Assembly (NCBI RefSeq): GCF_024166365.1
Contig: NC_064831.1
Span: 31,796,768-31,860,767, forward strand
Source: Elephas maximus indicus
Taxonomy: Eukaryota > Chordata > Mammalia > Proboscidea > Elephantidae
Length of the DNA: 64,000 bases
Reading direction: 5' to 3'
Shown here: piece by piece, positions 20,238 through 32,177 of the stretch
How the letters are laid out: the number at the start of each line of letters is the position of its first letter
How positions within the stretch are numbered: position 1 is the stretch's first letter
Made by a program: the position numbers and the translations under genes
The notes under the pieces: model-generated
Database searches by the model: none
What the model was told of the DNA's origin: nothing
The model's input: only the letters and a program-made list of their open reading frames with translations

Positions 20238-20683
20238 TGTTTTAGTTTCCTAAGGGTTCCATGGTAAAAATACTACCAAGTGAAAAAGTGGCTTTAAATA
20301 ACAGAAACTTACTTTTTCGCAGCTCTAGAGGCTAGGAGCCCAAATCAGAGTACTGGCCGAGTCAGTTCCCTTCGAGGGCCCTGAGAGATCAACTCTTCCT
20401 TGCCTCCCTCCTAGCTTCTGGTGGCTACCAGTGATCTGTGGCTGCTTGCAGATGGTTCCTCACATGGCATCTTTCCCGTGCATGGCTTTGTTTGCCATGT
20501 CTGGTCTCCTTCTTCATAAGACACCACCCGGGAGGAATTAGGACCCACTCTGGTATGGCCTCATTAACTTAACTGATGACATCTGCCAAGAAAAAACCTA
20601 TTTCCCCAAACAAGGTCACATTCATAGGTACAGGGGTTAGGACTTCAACATATCTCTTTGGGGACATAAATCAATCCATAGCA
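20238..20683 (-). mobile_element. MLT1-like LTR, near full length
   Basis: Runs from TGTTTTAGTTTCCTAAGGGT to CAATCCATAGCA, about 445 bp, with GCAGCTCTAGAGGCTAGGAG and CAAACAAGGTCACATTCATA. The reverse complement matches the order of blocks in an MLT1 LTR. Confidence 0.82.
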
Positions 20684-21010
20684 TGTAGTGTCATACCCAA
20701 TGCAGGGGAGTAACTCAAGGCCCTCCTATTTACAGAAATTTATATGTTTTCTCTACTGGGCAGTTCTGCAGGCCTGTCCCTGTGGGATCCTAACCACAGT
20801 GGTCTTGTGGGGAGATTATAATGCCAATGGGAACCCTTTGGGACTAAGGCCTCTCCCTATGGGATCCTCACCATAGTGGTCTTGTGGAAAGATTCTAATG
20901 CCAGCTGAGACCCTTTGGGCCTAAGATAATTTGTCAGTCAGACTGGCATCCTCAAAGTACCTGGCAGTTGAGCAGGTTGACTTAGGTAACAGAGTCTTAT
21001 TTCTGTTCAT
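20684..21010. other. unassigned, internal direct duplication
   Basis: CTATGGGATCCTCACCATAG at 20855-20874 echoes CTGTGGGATCCTAACCACAG at about 20779-20798. The pair with its flanks is about 75 bp apart, a small decayed tandem duplication. Confidence 0.5.
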
Positions 21011-21017
21011 TTTCAGT

Positions 21018-21262
21018 TAGCATGATGTAACACTGGCTAAGTGCATGGACTCTGGTGCCCCCTAGACTGGCTACAAGTTCCCTTTCTGCCAACTGTTAAG
21101 TGACTTTCATCAGATTGGTTAACTGTCCTGAACCTTTGTTTTCTCATTGGTAAAACAAGAATAATGATGTCTACTTACAGAGCTGTCGTAGATTAAATAA
21201 CATATGTTACACCTTTGGCAACATGCCTAGTGCATAGTAAGTCCTCAATCAAGACAGACTAT
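21018..21262 (+). repeat. MIR SINE
   Basis: Follows the MIR order: a TAAGTGCATGGACTCTGGTG head, GTTTTCTCATTGGTAAAAC, AGATTAAATAACATATGTTA, and a TGCCTAGTGCATAGTAAGTC tail. Confidence 0.8.
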
Positions 21263-22388
21263 TATTTTTTATCTGGCCACCTTCCACCATCATACATACA
21301 TGTGCAGCTTTTTGTTATCGTTAGTAATTTAATAACCTAAAATCATTTTCTCATTCATTACTATAATAGCAATCATTATTGCAATTACTGTTTGTTCACG
21401 ACACCTCACATTATTATAATTATTATTTTTACCCTGTTCTCGCAAATGTCATTAATAACTACCAACCATTAGCTGTTATTAATAATTATCAACTTCATGA
21501 CATCTATCCCAATGTTCAGGAAAAATGAGAGTTTATTTTTTCAGTGCCAAAGGCCAGCCACAAGTGAAGAATTTGTCTCCATTAAACAACAAATTCCTCC
21601 AGAACGCTCAAGGTGAGTTTGTTTTCTGCTCTGAACCAAACACGATAACAAACTGAATTTAATGTCTGACCTAAAACGTCAGAAAAGACCACGTTCTGAA
21701 AGAAAACCCTTCCAGGCTGTGAGGAGTGTGTGAAATCACTGGCACTGGGCAGAATGTGCCTTCCACTGCTCCGTGAGGCAATAATCTATAGGAGAAATGG
21801 CTGAGTTTGTTTGTGAAATATCAGCTACATAAAATGTAGGCTTACTTGGTAGACTCTCCAGAGTTCACACGTGAGTATGTGGATATGGAAGTTACATCTC
21901 GTTATGAACGTCCAGAATTTTCCCCAATTTTTTCATTTATGGGGATTTTGCTACAATTAAAAGCAGGGAGCTTCAGCCACTAAGGAGATAAACCACAGTG
22001 AAAAGTAGTTTCATTGAGCAGTGAAATGATGGCTTTCTAAGACTGACAAATGAGACATGAAGAATGACCAGCCTTTGAATTTGGGTTCTAGACTTTTGGT
22101 TTTCTTCCTCCACATGTCACTTTCTACTTTCTTTCTGTGCTGAGGTGAAGAGACTCTGGAAATGAGGAGGCCCTAGAGAGGGCGTGGGGTCGAGAAGCCA
22201 GGCTGTGTGGCCCAGCGGCCCTGCTGTTACTCTCCCTGCCTGTGTTCTCAGGGGTGGGCTCGGTCAGTGTGGCCATTCCCACAGGTGCAGGGCAGTTAGA
22301 CCCGTCCTGAAGTTGTTTTCTGCTCATGCAACTTACAGACTATTTGCAGGTTTCTTTCAGCCAGTGGCTAAGTGGTGCTCATGTTGGT
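21263..22388. other. unassigned single-copy stretch
   Basis: Contains an A/T-rich TTAATAA-like block (21310-21500) without repeat identity. No gene recognised. Confidence 0.4.
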
Positions 22389-22624
22389 GTCTCCAGCACT
22401 CAGGACAGGGCCTGGTGTACAGATGTTGGTGTCTCCAGCCCTCAGCACAGGGCCTGGTGTGCAGAAGGTGCCTGTATTTGTAGTTGTCTCCAGCGCTCAG
22501 CACAGGGCCTGGTGTGTAGAAGGTGCCTTGTTTTGTAGGTGTCCCCGGCACTCAGCACAAGGCCTGGTGTGCAGATATTGGTGTCTCCAGCACTCAGCAC
22601 AAGGCCTAATGTGCAGAAGTTGCC
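22389..22624. repeat. minisatellite, five units of 42 or 55 bp
   Basis: Units begin GTCTCCAGC (or GTCCCCGGC) at 22389, 22431, 22486, 22541 and 22583, spaced 42, 55, 55 and 42 bp. Each holds CAGCACAGGGCCTGGTGTGC or a close variant. The longer units contain an extra 13 bp or so (around GGTGCCTGTATTTG). The core resembles the '-CACAGTGCCTGGCACA-' end of MIR/L2. Confidence 0.9.
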
Positions 22625-23046
22625 TGTAATTAGTTTCCTAGGGCTTCGGTCACAAAGTACCACAAACTGGGAGGCTTAATACAATGGAGATTTATTTTCT
22701 CCCAGTTCTGGAGGCTAGAAGTTCAGAATCTGGGTGTTGCCAGGTCCACGCTCCCTCTGAAGGCTCTTGAAAAGAATCTGTCCCCTGCCTTTCTCTTAGT
22801 TTCTGGTGTTGCCAGCAATCCTTGGTGTTCTTTAGCTTGTAGACGCATCACTCCCGTCTCTGCTGTGGTGTTCACTCTGTGTGTCTGTGTCTCTTCTCTT
22901 CTTATAAGGATATCCGTCATTGGATTAGGGTCTACCCTAATGACCTCATCTTAACTTGATTGCATCTGCAAAGACCCTTCTTCCAAACAAGTTCACATAT
23001 TAGGGCTCCAGTGTACCTTTTGAGGGGACACAATTAACCCATAACA
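22625..23046 (-). mobile_element. MLT1-like LTR, near full length
   Basis: Runs from TGTAATTAGTTTCCTAGGGC to TTAACCCATAACA, 422 bp. It directly abuts the minisatellite. Blocks include TTTCTGGTGTTGCCAGCAAT and TAATGACCTCATCTTAACTT. Confidence 0.85.
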
Positions 23047-23337
23047 GTGTCCTATAAAGATTTCTGCATAAAAAGGGGAATATGAAGCATAAATCCAAAC
23101 GTGGGTCGAAGACATAGGCAGAAGCGGGGTTGGAGGTGAGAAACAGCAATGATCTGGGACTCTTCCTAGTCCTATAAAACAGATTCAAGTCCTCTTGGAT
23201 TATCTCTGCCTTTCCACCTTGATTTCTATATGGCAGTGCTGATTTTAGTTGAAACATATGAAATTTCATCTTTGCCAGCAAAAATGTTCAAATATCTGAA
23301 TTGAAGGTTCAACCTAATAGTACGCAGAGGGGTTAAT

Positions 23338-23360
23338 CAAAAAACCAAACCCATTGTTGT
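23338..23360 (-). mobile_element. AfroSINE tail stub
   Basis: AAAAAACCAAACCCATTGTT then GTCA is the last 24 bases or so of an AfroSINE on the minus strand, cut exactly where the inverted RTE segment begins. Confidence 0.6.
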
Positions 23361-24293
23361 CATTTTGGAATTCCCATTTTTAATAATGTTATCCATAATT
23401 TGTTATGATCCACACAGTTGAATGCCTTTGCATATGCAATAAAACACAGGTAAACATCTTTCTGGTGTTCTCTGCTTTCAGTCAGGATCCATCTGACATC
23501 AGTAATGATATCCCTGGTTCCATGTCCTCTTCTGAATCTGGCTTGAATTTCTGGCAGTTCGCTGTCGATGTAGCGCTGCAACTACTTTTGAATGATCTTC
23601 AGCAAAAATGTTACTTATGTGTGATATTAATGATATTGTTCTATAGTTTGTGCATTCTCTTGGATCACCCTTCTTTGGAATGAATACAAATTTGGACCTC
23701 TTCCAGTTGGTTGGCCAGGTAGCTGTCTTCCAAATTTCTTGCCATAGATGAGTGACCACTTCTAGTTGCTGCACCTGCTGCAAAAGACCTTTTAAAGTGT
23801 TAAAAAGCAAAGGTGTTGCGTTAAGGACTGAGGTGCACCTGACCCAAGCCATAGTGTTTTCAATGGCTTCATATGCATGTGAAAGCTGGAGAATGAATAA
23901 GGAAGACTGAAGAAGAATTGATGCCTTTGAATTATGGTGTTGGCAAACAATATTGAATATACCATGGACTGCCAGAAGAATGAACAAATCTGTCTTGGAA
24001 GGAGTATAGCCAGAATGCTCCTTAGAAGCAAGGATGGCGAGACTTCCTCTTATGTACTTTGGACATGTTATCGGAAGGGACCAATCCCTAGAGAAGGACA
24101 TCATGCTTGGTAGAGTAGAGGGTCAGCGAAAAAGAGAAGGACTCTCAACGAAATGAATTGACACAGTGGCTGCAACAATGGGTTCAAGCATAAAAATGAT
24201 TGTGAGGATGGCGCACGACCAGGCAGTATTTTGTTCTGTTGTACATAGGGTCGCTATGAATCGGAACCGACCTGATGGCACCTAATAACAACA
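23361..24293. mobile_element. RTE LINE with inverted 5' segment
   Basis: 23361-23775 encodes the RT N-terminal half on the minus strand: 'FIPKKGDPRECTNYRTISLI', then 'RRGHGTRDIITDVRWIL', ending at 'LLKMGIPK'. From about 23776 the plus strand carries the late RT and C-terminal part, beginning after the catalytic YADD region, and the 3' UTR to the tail GATGGCACCTAATAACAACA. The YADD-containing middle is absent. Head-in-reverse with an internal gap is the signature of twin priming. Confidence 0.88.
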
Positions 24294-24295
24294 GT

Positions 24296-24485
24296 ATTGT
24301 CATTGAATTGATTCCCACTCATGGTGACCCATGTGTACAGAGTATAACTGCTCCATGGGTATTCTTGGCTAGACTCTTTATGGCTGCAGATTGCCGTGCC
24401 TTTCTTCCATAGTGCCGCTTGGTGGGTTTGAGTTGCCAACCTTTAGGTCAGTAGTCAAGCATAAACCCATTTGGGGCATCCAGGG
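24296..24485 (-). mobile_element. AfroSINE
   Basis: Starts at the RTE tail and reads TATTGTCATTGAATTGATTC, CATGGTGACCCATGTGTACA, ending in a degraded head. It lies tail to tail with the RTE copy. Confidence 0.85.
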
Positions 24486-24504
24486 ACCTGAAATAAGGGC
24501 ACTT

Positions 24505-24670
24505 ATTTTAGAGGCAGAGATGTAAGTTCGAATTCTGACCTCACTGCTTAGAATCTGCATGGCATTGGACAAATTACCTAGTATTTCTAAGCTTCTGTTT
24601 GTAGAACTGGTAATGATAACACCCGCATAGCTGTAAAGATTTAAATAAGGCAATGCACACTGAACATGCA
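24505..24670 (+). repeat. MIR SINE
   Basis: TAAGTTCGAATTCTGACCTC, GCATTGGACAAATTACC and TTTAAATAAGGCAATGCACA follow MIR order. Confidence 0.7.
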
Positions 24671-26440
24671 GTCAGCTTTCCCAGGTCTGGTGAGTTCAGA
24701 CCCTGTTCCTCTTTATCTGCCCGTATTATGCGAAAGTAGGCTCTGGCTATCTTTCTTCAGTCACCCCCCCCCCGCCCCCAATCTGCAGTGTACTTCTTGC
24801 AAGATGCGAATCATTGTACTGTTCGTCCTATTAAAACAAGACTGAAATAGTGGCTTACAAATGAGGCATCCAACTGTTTTGTTTTCCCCCCTATTAAAAT
24901 CAGACATTTCAAGGCATGAGGAAAGCATTTTTTTTTTTAATTTAATTGTTCAAACTGATGGGTTTTACTATAATGAGATTTTTAAAAACCATTATGATGG
25001 GTAAAGGGCTGAGACTTAAAATATTTTCATTTACAGGTATGTTCTGCTTTAATGAAACCCAGTAGGCAAACACCTAAATTTAGGTGAATATAAGCTTTAT
25101 CTATAATATAAGCTTTATCTATGCTTATATTATTTACATTACAAAAGGGGTATTCTTCTTTACAAAAACATTTTTATTTCAGTCTTCCTTTAAATAGTGG
25201 GATCTCTGTGGTGCATTTAAAATACAACTTGACTTATTACAATGTTATTTACACACAGGTGTTTCGTGTAAAGCAAGGTTCACCCAGGGAGAGTGTGGGT
25301 TGCAATAGGCAGGGTTCTAAGATGCTTAATCAGTCAGAGAAGAGGAATTGAAAGGAGAGGCTCTGAATGACATCCTCAGTAGAAGGTAAGAAGCGTTCAG
25401 CATTAGACTTTTAGCTCCTATCTAATCTTGATTTGAAGATATCTGTCAAATGCGCCATTATATCTCTTTAGCTTGAATGGCATTCAGGGATTAAAGTAAT
25501 GGAACGTGGATCAAGAGTACTGTTTGCTGGTTCTGTCTCGTCTAGCTTGAGAATACTCTTGATACGTTCACTCTCAGGCCAGTTTCCCACTTATAAAGCA
25601 ATTATTACTCTCTTAGGAGATGTGGTAAAACCTTGTTAATGTTTTTAATAGCCTTGTGAACTCTTTGAACTCAAGATTTGACCCCGTTGCTTGATCCAAG
25701 GCCTTGCTGGCCTTGAACCAAGAGCCAGAAACCCCTCTTCACCCATCACTTCTTTTACCTTTAAAATGAAATAAGTGGTTCTGAATACCAAGTCATCAGT
25801 GATGATATTAAAACAGAAAATATATTACCCAAACTGCAAGTACAAACTTTCCTAAACAGCTTTATTAAATAAAATTTTAAGATGTGTTAAGTGGTCAATA
25901 GCCTGTTAGTAAAGCTGTTGTACAGGCTACTTAATTCAAAAGAATTTCTGAAATCCATACCAGCAAATCAGTGCCAGTTTGTGTAGTTAGTAAAAAAAAA
26001 AAAAAAAGGAAATATCCTCGTTATACAAAAGCGGGGAAAATACCGAATATATGTCATAATGTGAATTGTCAGAGTTTGAAAGAAGAGTTTTGATTATTTT
26101 ACACCTATGGCCTTTCAAACTAAAAACTGTAGTTCCAGAACTGTGGTAGAATCAGGTTCTTATCTATAATCATTTAAAAAGTAAAATTGCTTTACTTCTC
26201 TATTACGGAAAAGCAAAACTATCTTTAAGAGAAAACAAAAGGATATATGTGTGGTAGATGTGTATTCAAAGAAAAAGGAAGAGAACAAACCAACGTGATG
26301 AGTTAAAGCATAGGCTGATAGTTGCTAAGACCTGAATATAAAGGTTATTTTTCTTGCTTTTGCTTCCAAAAGTAGAATTCATTCAAGTATTGCTACTTTC
26401 TAAATGTACTGTGAAACCAGTCTCCCCAGAGCCTAGAGCA
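24671..26440. other. unassigned A/T-rich single-copy stretch
   Basis: Includes C-run/A-run segments (about 24766-24780, 25991-26008) and a direct repeat TATAAGCTTTATCTAT at 25088-25125. No gene recognised. Confidence 0.4.
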
Positions 26441-26600
26441 GTGCATAGAACAGAATAACCAAAAACCAGACCAGTTTTGTTTTTCAATGGCTGTGATCTT
26501 TCAGAAGTAGATTGTCAGGCCTTTCTTCCAAGGTGCCTCTGGGTGGGTTCCAACCACTAACCACTAACTAGAACAGAGTAGGCATTAAATAAATGAGTCA
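26430..26600 (+). repeat. MIR/L2 3' end, split by an AfroSINE
   Basis: GAGCCTAGAGCAGTGCATAG on the left and GTAGGCATTAAATAAATGAG on the right form one MIR/L2 terminal block interrupted at 26458-26568. Confidence 0.65.
26458..26568 (-). mobile_element. AfroSINE, short, with target duplication
   Basis: Tail AAAAACCAGACCAG, then GAAGTAGATTGTCAGGCC and CCTCTGGGTGGGTTCC. TAGAACAGAATA (26446-26457) and TAGAACAGAGTA (26569-26580) are the duplicated target with one difference. Confidence 0.85.
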
Positions 26601-27849
26601 CTTGGCATTTATGGGATATGTGTTTTCCAGTACAAAGGCAGCATTGGAGGGTAAACCAGGCCCTAGTCAGAGATCCAATTGCACTGGTATTTTGCACAGA
26701 CAGTTGGTTAACACGGTTAGTTATTGGTTGGTTAACAGGAAGCCAGGTCCCAGCCACTGTGCCCCAGCTGGAGGCAAACCGCCCATGGCCTGCCTAGTTC
26801 CTAGGAGGAGCGTTGGCTAATGTAGGCTAGAATCTCAAGTCCTAGAGGAAGGTACCGGAGTAAGGAGAGGAGCACAAGGTCACAGCTAGACTAGAAACCA
26901 GTGAGACTTGACGCTGAGTCCTTGAAGCCTGATATCAGGATCTGCTGTGAGAACTGACATCAGGTTGAACGTGGAGATGAAAGACTACTATTCCTAGCAG
27001 CAGGGTGAGGAGGCATGTTAAGCTGAGAACCTGGCAAAGCTATAGAATTAGCAGGTATACCATTTTCTAGCTGGTGAAAGCAACAAGAAATAGAGGCTTT
27101 GTTATCTGTGATCTACTAATATCTTATAAAGTACTAGTGATTCACATATCAGTAAAGGAATAATTATTAAAAAAGATTATTTGAATGCAAATGTCCTCTA
27201 AGCATTCTACTAATACCTGATTCCAGAAATAATCTAGAATAGACATCTTGGTTTTCTTCATTTAAAGAAGATGACTTTTCCCTTTCTGTAACAGGAAGGC
27301 ATGAAAGAGGTGGTATCCTCAAACTAGGTAATTTGAGGAGAGGCTAATAAAGTTGCTGCTTACGAAGGGTGAGCAGGATTTAGGAAACCAGCAGGAATAA
27401 GGTGCCCTGACTAGCAGGGGCAGGTGGCGGTCACCATGCTTAGGCGTGAAGGGTAGTATGTGTATGGAGAGGCTTCTCTACTACAGCTGTGATCTTTGTA
27501 GAGTGAATGCGGCAGGGAGGGAGATAGGAAAAAAACACCCCGGTCAGACTCTCCCTTCACCTCTTCATCTCTTGCCACCATCTGTCACTGACCCCAACAG
27601 GAAGCCAGAGTGTGCACAGGTCAGCCTCTGGGGCCCCAGTAGACCTGGAGGGCCAAGCAGAAGACAGCCAGGCCCTCCTTACTGGGAAACTAATTCATAT
27701 TAAGAAAATGATACCCAAAAATATTGCAGAGCAGTAGATAAATATACTCATTTGGGGGAATGATGAGATCAGTACCATTTAACTTTTCAGTAACTTTAAT
27801 ATTGGCTGGTGCATTTTATAAAAGCAGCCAACAAAATTGGGTACCCAGT
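26601..27849. other. unassigned single-copy stretch
   Basis: No gene or strong repeat. Short open frames here show no family resemblance. Confidence 0.4.
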
Positions 27850-27970
27850 GCCAAAATGCGAACTTCTTGAGCACAGGAACTGTGCTTTATTTTTTATCCT
27901 TAACGACTAGCACAGTGCCTGGCGCATTAATAGTGTTCAGTAAACATTTGTTCATTTAGTTGGTTGAATA
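27850..27970 (+). repeat. L2 3' end
   Basis: GAGCACAGGAACTGTGCTTT, CACAGTGCCTGGCGCATTAA and CAGTAAACATTTGTTC form the L2 3' terminus. Confidence 0.8.
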
Positions 27971-28084
27971 CATTAGTAAATTAACAAATGATGTGTATTC
28001 TGGTTTATGTAATTTTGTTGTCAAAGGAAGCTTCATCCAAAAAGAAAAACAAACACAGAAAACCTCTTTGATTATCTACCCCAT

Positions 28085-28603
28085 TGTCATGGATCGAATT
28101 ATGTTCCCCCAAAAATGTATGTATCAACTTGGTTAGGCTATGATTCCCAGTACTGTATGGTTGTCTTCCATTTTGTGATTGTAATTTTATGTTGAGAGGA
28201 TTAGGGTGGGATTGTAACACCACCCTCACTCAGGTCACCTCCCCGATCTAAGGTAAAGGGAGTTTCCCTGGGGTGTGACCTGCACTGTCTTTTATTTCTC
28301 AAGAGATAAAAGGAAAGGGAAGCAAGCAGAGAGTTGGGGACCTCATAACACCAAGACAACAGCACAGGGAGCAGAGAGCGTCCTTTGGACCTGGGGTCCC
28401 TGCGCCTGAGAAGCCCTTCAACCAGGAGCAGATTGAGGACAAGGACCTTCCTCCAGAGCTGACAGAGAGAGAAAGCCTTCCCCTGGAGCCAACACCCTGA
28501 ATTTGGACTTGTAACCTACCAGACTGTGAGAAAATAAATTTCTCTTTGTTAAAGCTATCCACTTGTGGTATTTCTGTTATGGCAGCACTAGATGACAAAG
28601 ACA
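28085..28603 (+). mobile_element. MaLR-type solo LTR with target duplication
   Basis: A 519-bp LTR from TGTCATGGATCGAATTATGT to GATGACAAAGACA. It has an AATAAA signal near 28531-28536 and shared blocks with 19119-19497. CCCAT (28080-28084) and GCCAT (28604-28608) look like the 5-bp target duplication with one change. Confidence 0.82.
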
Positions 28604-29785
28604 GCCATGACTGAAAATTCTTCCTGAAATATAGCATTGGTTGTTCCCACCATCCTAAGAGGATTATACTGAACGTGAAGGATTATTTCTTTGATGACTA
28701 AGAATCTTGTAACACTCAGGGCTGCTCTCTGAACTGTAAGTGTAGGCAACAGGGCTACCTCTTAAGACTCTGAAAGTTTTTAAACACAAATGAATAAAGC
28801 ATGTGGACATTGCCACAGCAGATCAGACTGGTGGTTCATCCTGCCAAGAATTCTCTGACAGGGCCAAATTGTCTACATTTTTCCTTAAGCATAAACTCTC
28901 TGATTAATTTAGGATTTGGGTTAGTTAAATTCCAGTGAGGAAAGATTGACTTCTCCCTTAAAAAACATTTTTCCCCCATGGCTACTCTCATATTTTGACT
29001 TCTCTTCTGATGTTTTTCCAATTTCCCAAAATGATTTAGCTATCTTTATTAAGTCTCCGGACTGTATTATTTTTTTTTTTTTCTATTGCCCTCTTCAAAA
29101 GATCTTTTTACCCTCTTACAGCAGCCTGGTAGGTGTTAGGTAGTGTAATCTTATTTCTTCTTTCAAATATCATTTCTTTAGGTGAAATAACTGCAATTCT
29201 CTCTTAAACTTTCTCCATAATCCAAGTTCTTTAATAACGTTATCAGTTTGATTGCCCTTCTGTGAACTCCTCCAGACCTCTCGTAATCTTGAAAAAAATG
29301 AGGAACATTGATCTGCCCCCTTTGGTGTTCTGGGGACAGTCTGATGGGGTTCTGTCACAGGTGCAGGTTGATCAGAGAACACAGACTTCCATAATCTACA
29401 AAGAGCATTATAACAGAGTTTCAGTGGATCTTTCCAGGATAATTTTGTTTATGCCCTCAGTAATTTTTTGGCAATGGTTTCTGATCATTTCCTCTGAGCC
29501 AGACCACTTGTCCCTTCAGAAATCTGGTTCTTTACGCTGGTTCTGTTCTATTTCCAGTGTAACAAACTATTGCAAACACAGGGAAATCTCCCAGCATTCA
29601 TAGGACTCTTTTAGTATCCTCTCCCAATGCTGTCTACTTTTCTTATGCCCAACCTTGAAGTCCCTTCTTTTTTTGGCCATTGTAGAAAGACTGGTCCCCA
29701 TTCTGTGTAAAAGAGTGTTCATAGGCCCCAAACTCAACCAAACCTCTTCTAAGCCATCTTGGTGCAACTTAATAACATGAACCTC
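28604..29785. other. unassigned single-copy stretch
   Basis: A/T-rich with a T-run (about 29070-29082). Plus-strand frame 29262-29603 (113 codons) has no recognised family. Nothing else seen. Confidence 0.4.
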
Positions 29786-30205
29786 TTTTACGGTATGAGG
29801 TACGGATCCAGCTTCATCCTTTTGCCTGTGGAAATCCAGTTATTCCAGCACCACTTTTTAAGGAGACTGTTCTTTTTCTATTGAGTGGACTTAGCATCCT
29901 TGCTGAAAATCAATTGACCATAAATGTGTAGATTTATGGACTCTCAGTTCTATTCCACTGGTCTATGTGTTTAGCTTTATACCAGTACTAGGTTGTTTTG
30001 ATTACTGTAGCTTTACAGTATGTTTTGAAATTGGGAAGTGTGAGTCCTCCTACTTTGTTCTTCTTTTTCAAGATTGCTTTGGTGATTCAGGGCCCCTTGC
30101 TATTGTTCCATATAAATTTGAGGATTGGCTTTTCCATTTCTGCAAAGAAGGCTGTTGGAATTTTACTGGAGACTGTGTGAAATCTATACAGTGCTTTGGA
30201 TAACA
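29786..30205 (-). mobile_element. L1 ORF2 fragment
   Basis: On the plus strand CCACTGGTCTATGTGTTTAG, GTAGCTTTACAGTATGTTTT and TTCTTTTTCAAGATTGCTTT are the well-known reverse complement of the L1 ORF2 late region. Old, with many stops. Confidence 0.88.
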
Positions 30206-30379
30206 TGACCCTTTAAACCTACCTCTTTCATCCTTCTCTTCCCTCTCCCCAACCTGGCTTCTCCTATTTCCCACCCCACCCCATCACCCTCAAACCATTT
30301 TTATGGTTTACCTTTGTACTACCTACAAGTTTTCTAATTCCCTCCTTAGTTTAATCCTGACAACGAGTTCTCGAAGAAG

Positions 30380-30850
30380 TGACAAATTATATTTTAATAA
30401 GAAGATAAAGTTTTTAAATAAAATTTAAATGTATATTATGTATCTATTTATATATGAGATAATATAGGTAAGCAAAACAAAATTTAAAAATCGCAATATA
30501 AATAAGTAAAAAATTTTTAAAGATAAAAATCACCTATAATCCTATCGTTCAGAGATAACCATTGCTTACATTTTGATGTATAAACTTCCAGTCTTTTTTA
30601 AAAACCGTATATATGCAGTTTTAATAAAATGGGACAACACTATTTGTAACCGTCTTTCTATCTCTGTTAAATAATACATTAGGGAGATTGTTCCATGTCA
30701 TTAATCTTTTACATCATTTGAAATGACTGCATGGTATTCCATTTTATGAATGTTCATAATGTATTCAACATATGTCTTCTTATTTCTAATTTTCAGCTCA
30801 ATACTCTTGCTCTGATGGCCATCTTTATGCCTAAATATTTGCACATACCA
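30380..30850 (-). repeat. L1 3' UTR-like fragment
   Basis: AATCACCTATAATCCTATCG and CAGAGATAACCATTGCTTAC, then GCATGGTATTCCATTTTATG, are common in old L1 3' regions. The A/T-rich part before 30520 is less certain. Confidence 0.55.
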
Positions 30851-31870
30851 ACGTAAAGAGATAAACCTACGTGGAACTATGAGATCGAAAAGCGTGCAAA
30901 ATATTGAGGATTTTGAAACAAATCAATGATATGGCTGAGATTTGTCTTGACTTTGAGGTAAGAGGAAAGGGAAGGAGAGACTGAGGCTGTTTGGGAAGAA
31001 TGAGAAGGCCACCATCAGAGAAGGACACCTCAAAACACTCAGGTAAAGGAATAAGAGATTGGAGGCTTAGCTTGCAAACAAAAGCATCTACAGGACTGGA
31101 GCCCATATGGTACTTCACAAATCTTGTTAGTTTCCTCCCTGACGTCACCAGGAAACTATCTTCATAGATAGGACACCTCAGCACTTCTTTATACATCTCT
31201 TGGGATGTTTCCTCAGTGAAATATTTCTTAGATCCACATCAAAAATGCAAGACCATGATCTTGATGATTTAAAAAAAAAAAAATTAAAGGAAGTTTGAAA
31301 GTCAGCAATTGTTGATCTCACATAGCATTGCCGATCTCCCTAACCTATCGAAGTTGCAGCAGGGTATATGACAGCCCCACCTCTTAAGACTTTTGGAATG
31401 AGGGCCATGAGAGGGCTGGAGTGACCAGCCTGTTTCCTTTGCGACAAGTCCACTAAGGGTGTTGTCCCAGTTGTCTTCATGTCTGATGGAAATAGAACCT
31501 TGGAATAAATATAGCAGGCTGAGATCCTCCTTTCAGAATGGTTCACAAATACAACTGGGCTTAGGGAAGGATTTTGAAAATGTTTCCAAAGATGCCATTT
31601 CAACCAGGACTTGAGGAAGTTAAAATTATTACGTGTTGTCTTGGGTAGCTGTGGAGTATGTCCTTAATTCTGGACTTGCATATTGCTTCAAGCCAGGATG
31701 CCCTGACCCAGGAGCCCAGAGAAAATATACGTCACACCTAGAAAAGAAAGGAGTGAAGGCAAAAAGCAGATTGAGGAGAAGAGAAAAGCAGAAAAGAAAG
31801 AGGTTCCGATGGAGAGAAAGTTGAGAAATTGCTCCACTGCATGAGGATAATGATTGGTTAGCCCTCCTCT
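30851..31870. other. unassigned single-copy stretch
   Basis: No repeat or gene recognised. A perfect CRE-type palindrome TGACGTCA lies at 31140-31147, the only such octamer I noticed here. It is not linked to any promoter. Confidence 0.4.
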
Positions 31871-32077
31871 GGGAGTCCTGGGTAGTGCAAACGGCTAATG
31901 TGCTCAGCTGCTAACAAAATGTTGGCGGTTCAAATCCCCCCAGAGACACCTTAGAAGAAAGGCCTGGTTATCTACCTCTAAAAAAATCAATCTTGAAAAC
32001 CCTATGGAGCACAATTTTACTCTGACACACCTGGGATCGCCATGAGTCAGAGTCAACTCGAACGTAACTGGCGGTTA
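31871..32077 (+). mobile_element. AfroSINE, long-body type
   Basis: GGGAGTCCTGGGTAGTGCAA head, AGAAGAAAGGCCTGGTTATC body, CATGAGTCAGAGTCAACTCG tail, about 207 bp. Confidence 0.92.
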
Positions 32078-32177
32078 ACTTTGCTCTAAAGCCTTCCTGT
32101 GCCCGGGGTGTTGACATATTGTATTCTCTTCTCCTCCAAAAGAAAAATATTGTTTATTTACAGTTGGCATATAATTG

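Noticed and set aside
22389-22624. CRISPR-like array
   Set aside because: Repeats are contiguous with no unique spacers of even length; this is a minisatellite in a mammalian genome.
23792-24104. Minus-strand frames over the plus-strand part of the RTE as a gene
   Set aside because: Antisense shadows of the RTE C-terminal region; only the segment below 23775 truly reads on the minus strand.
31140-31147. CRE site TGACGTCA as a promoter element
   Set aside because: A single octamer without any other promoter sign or gene.
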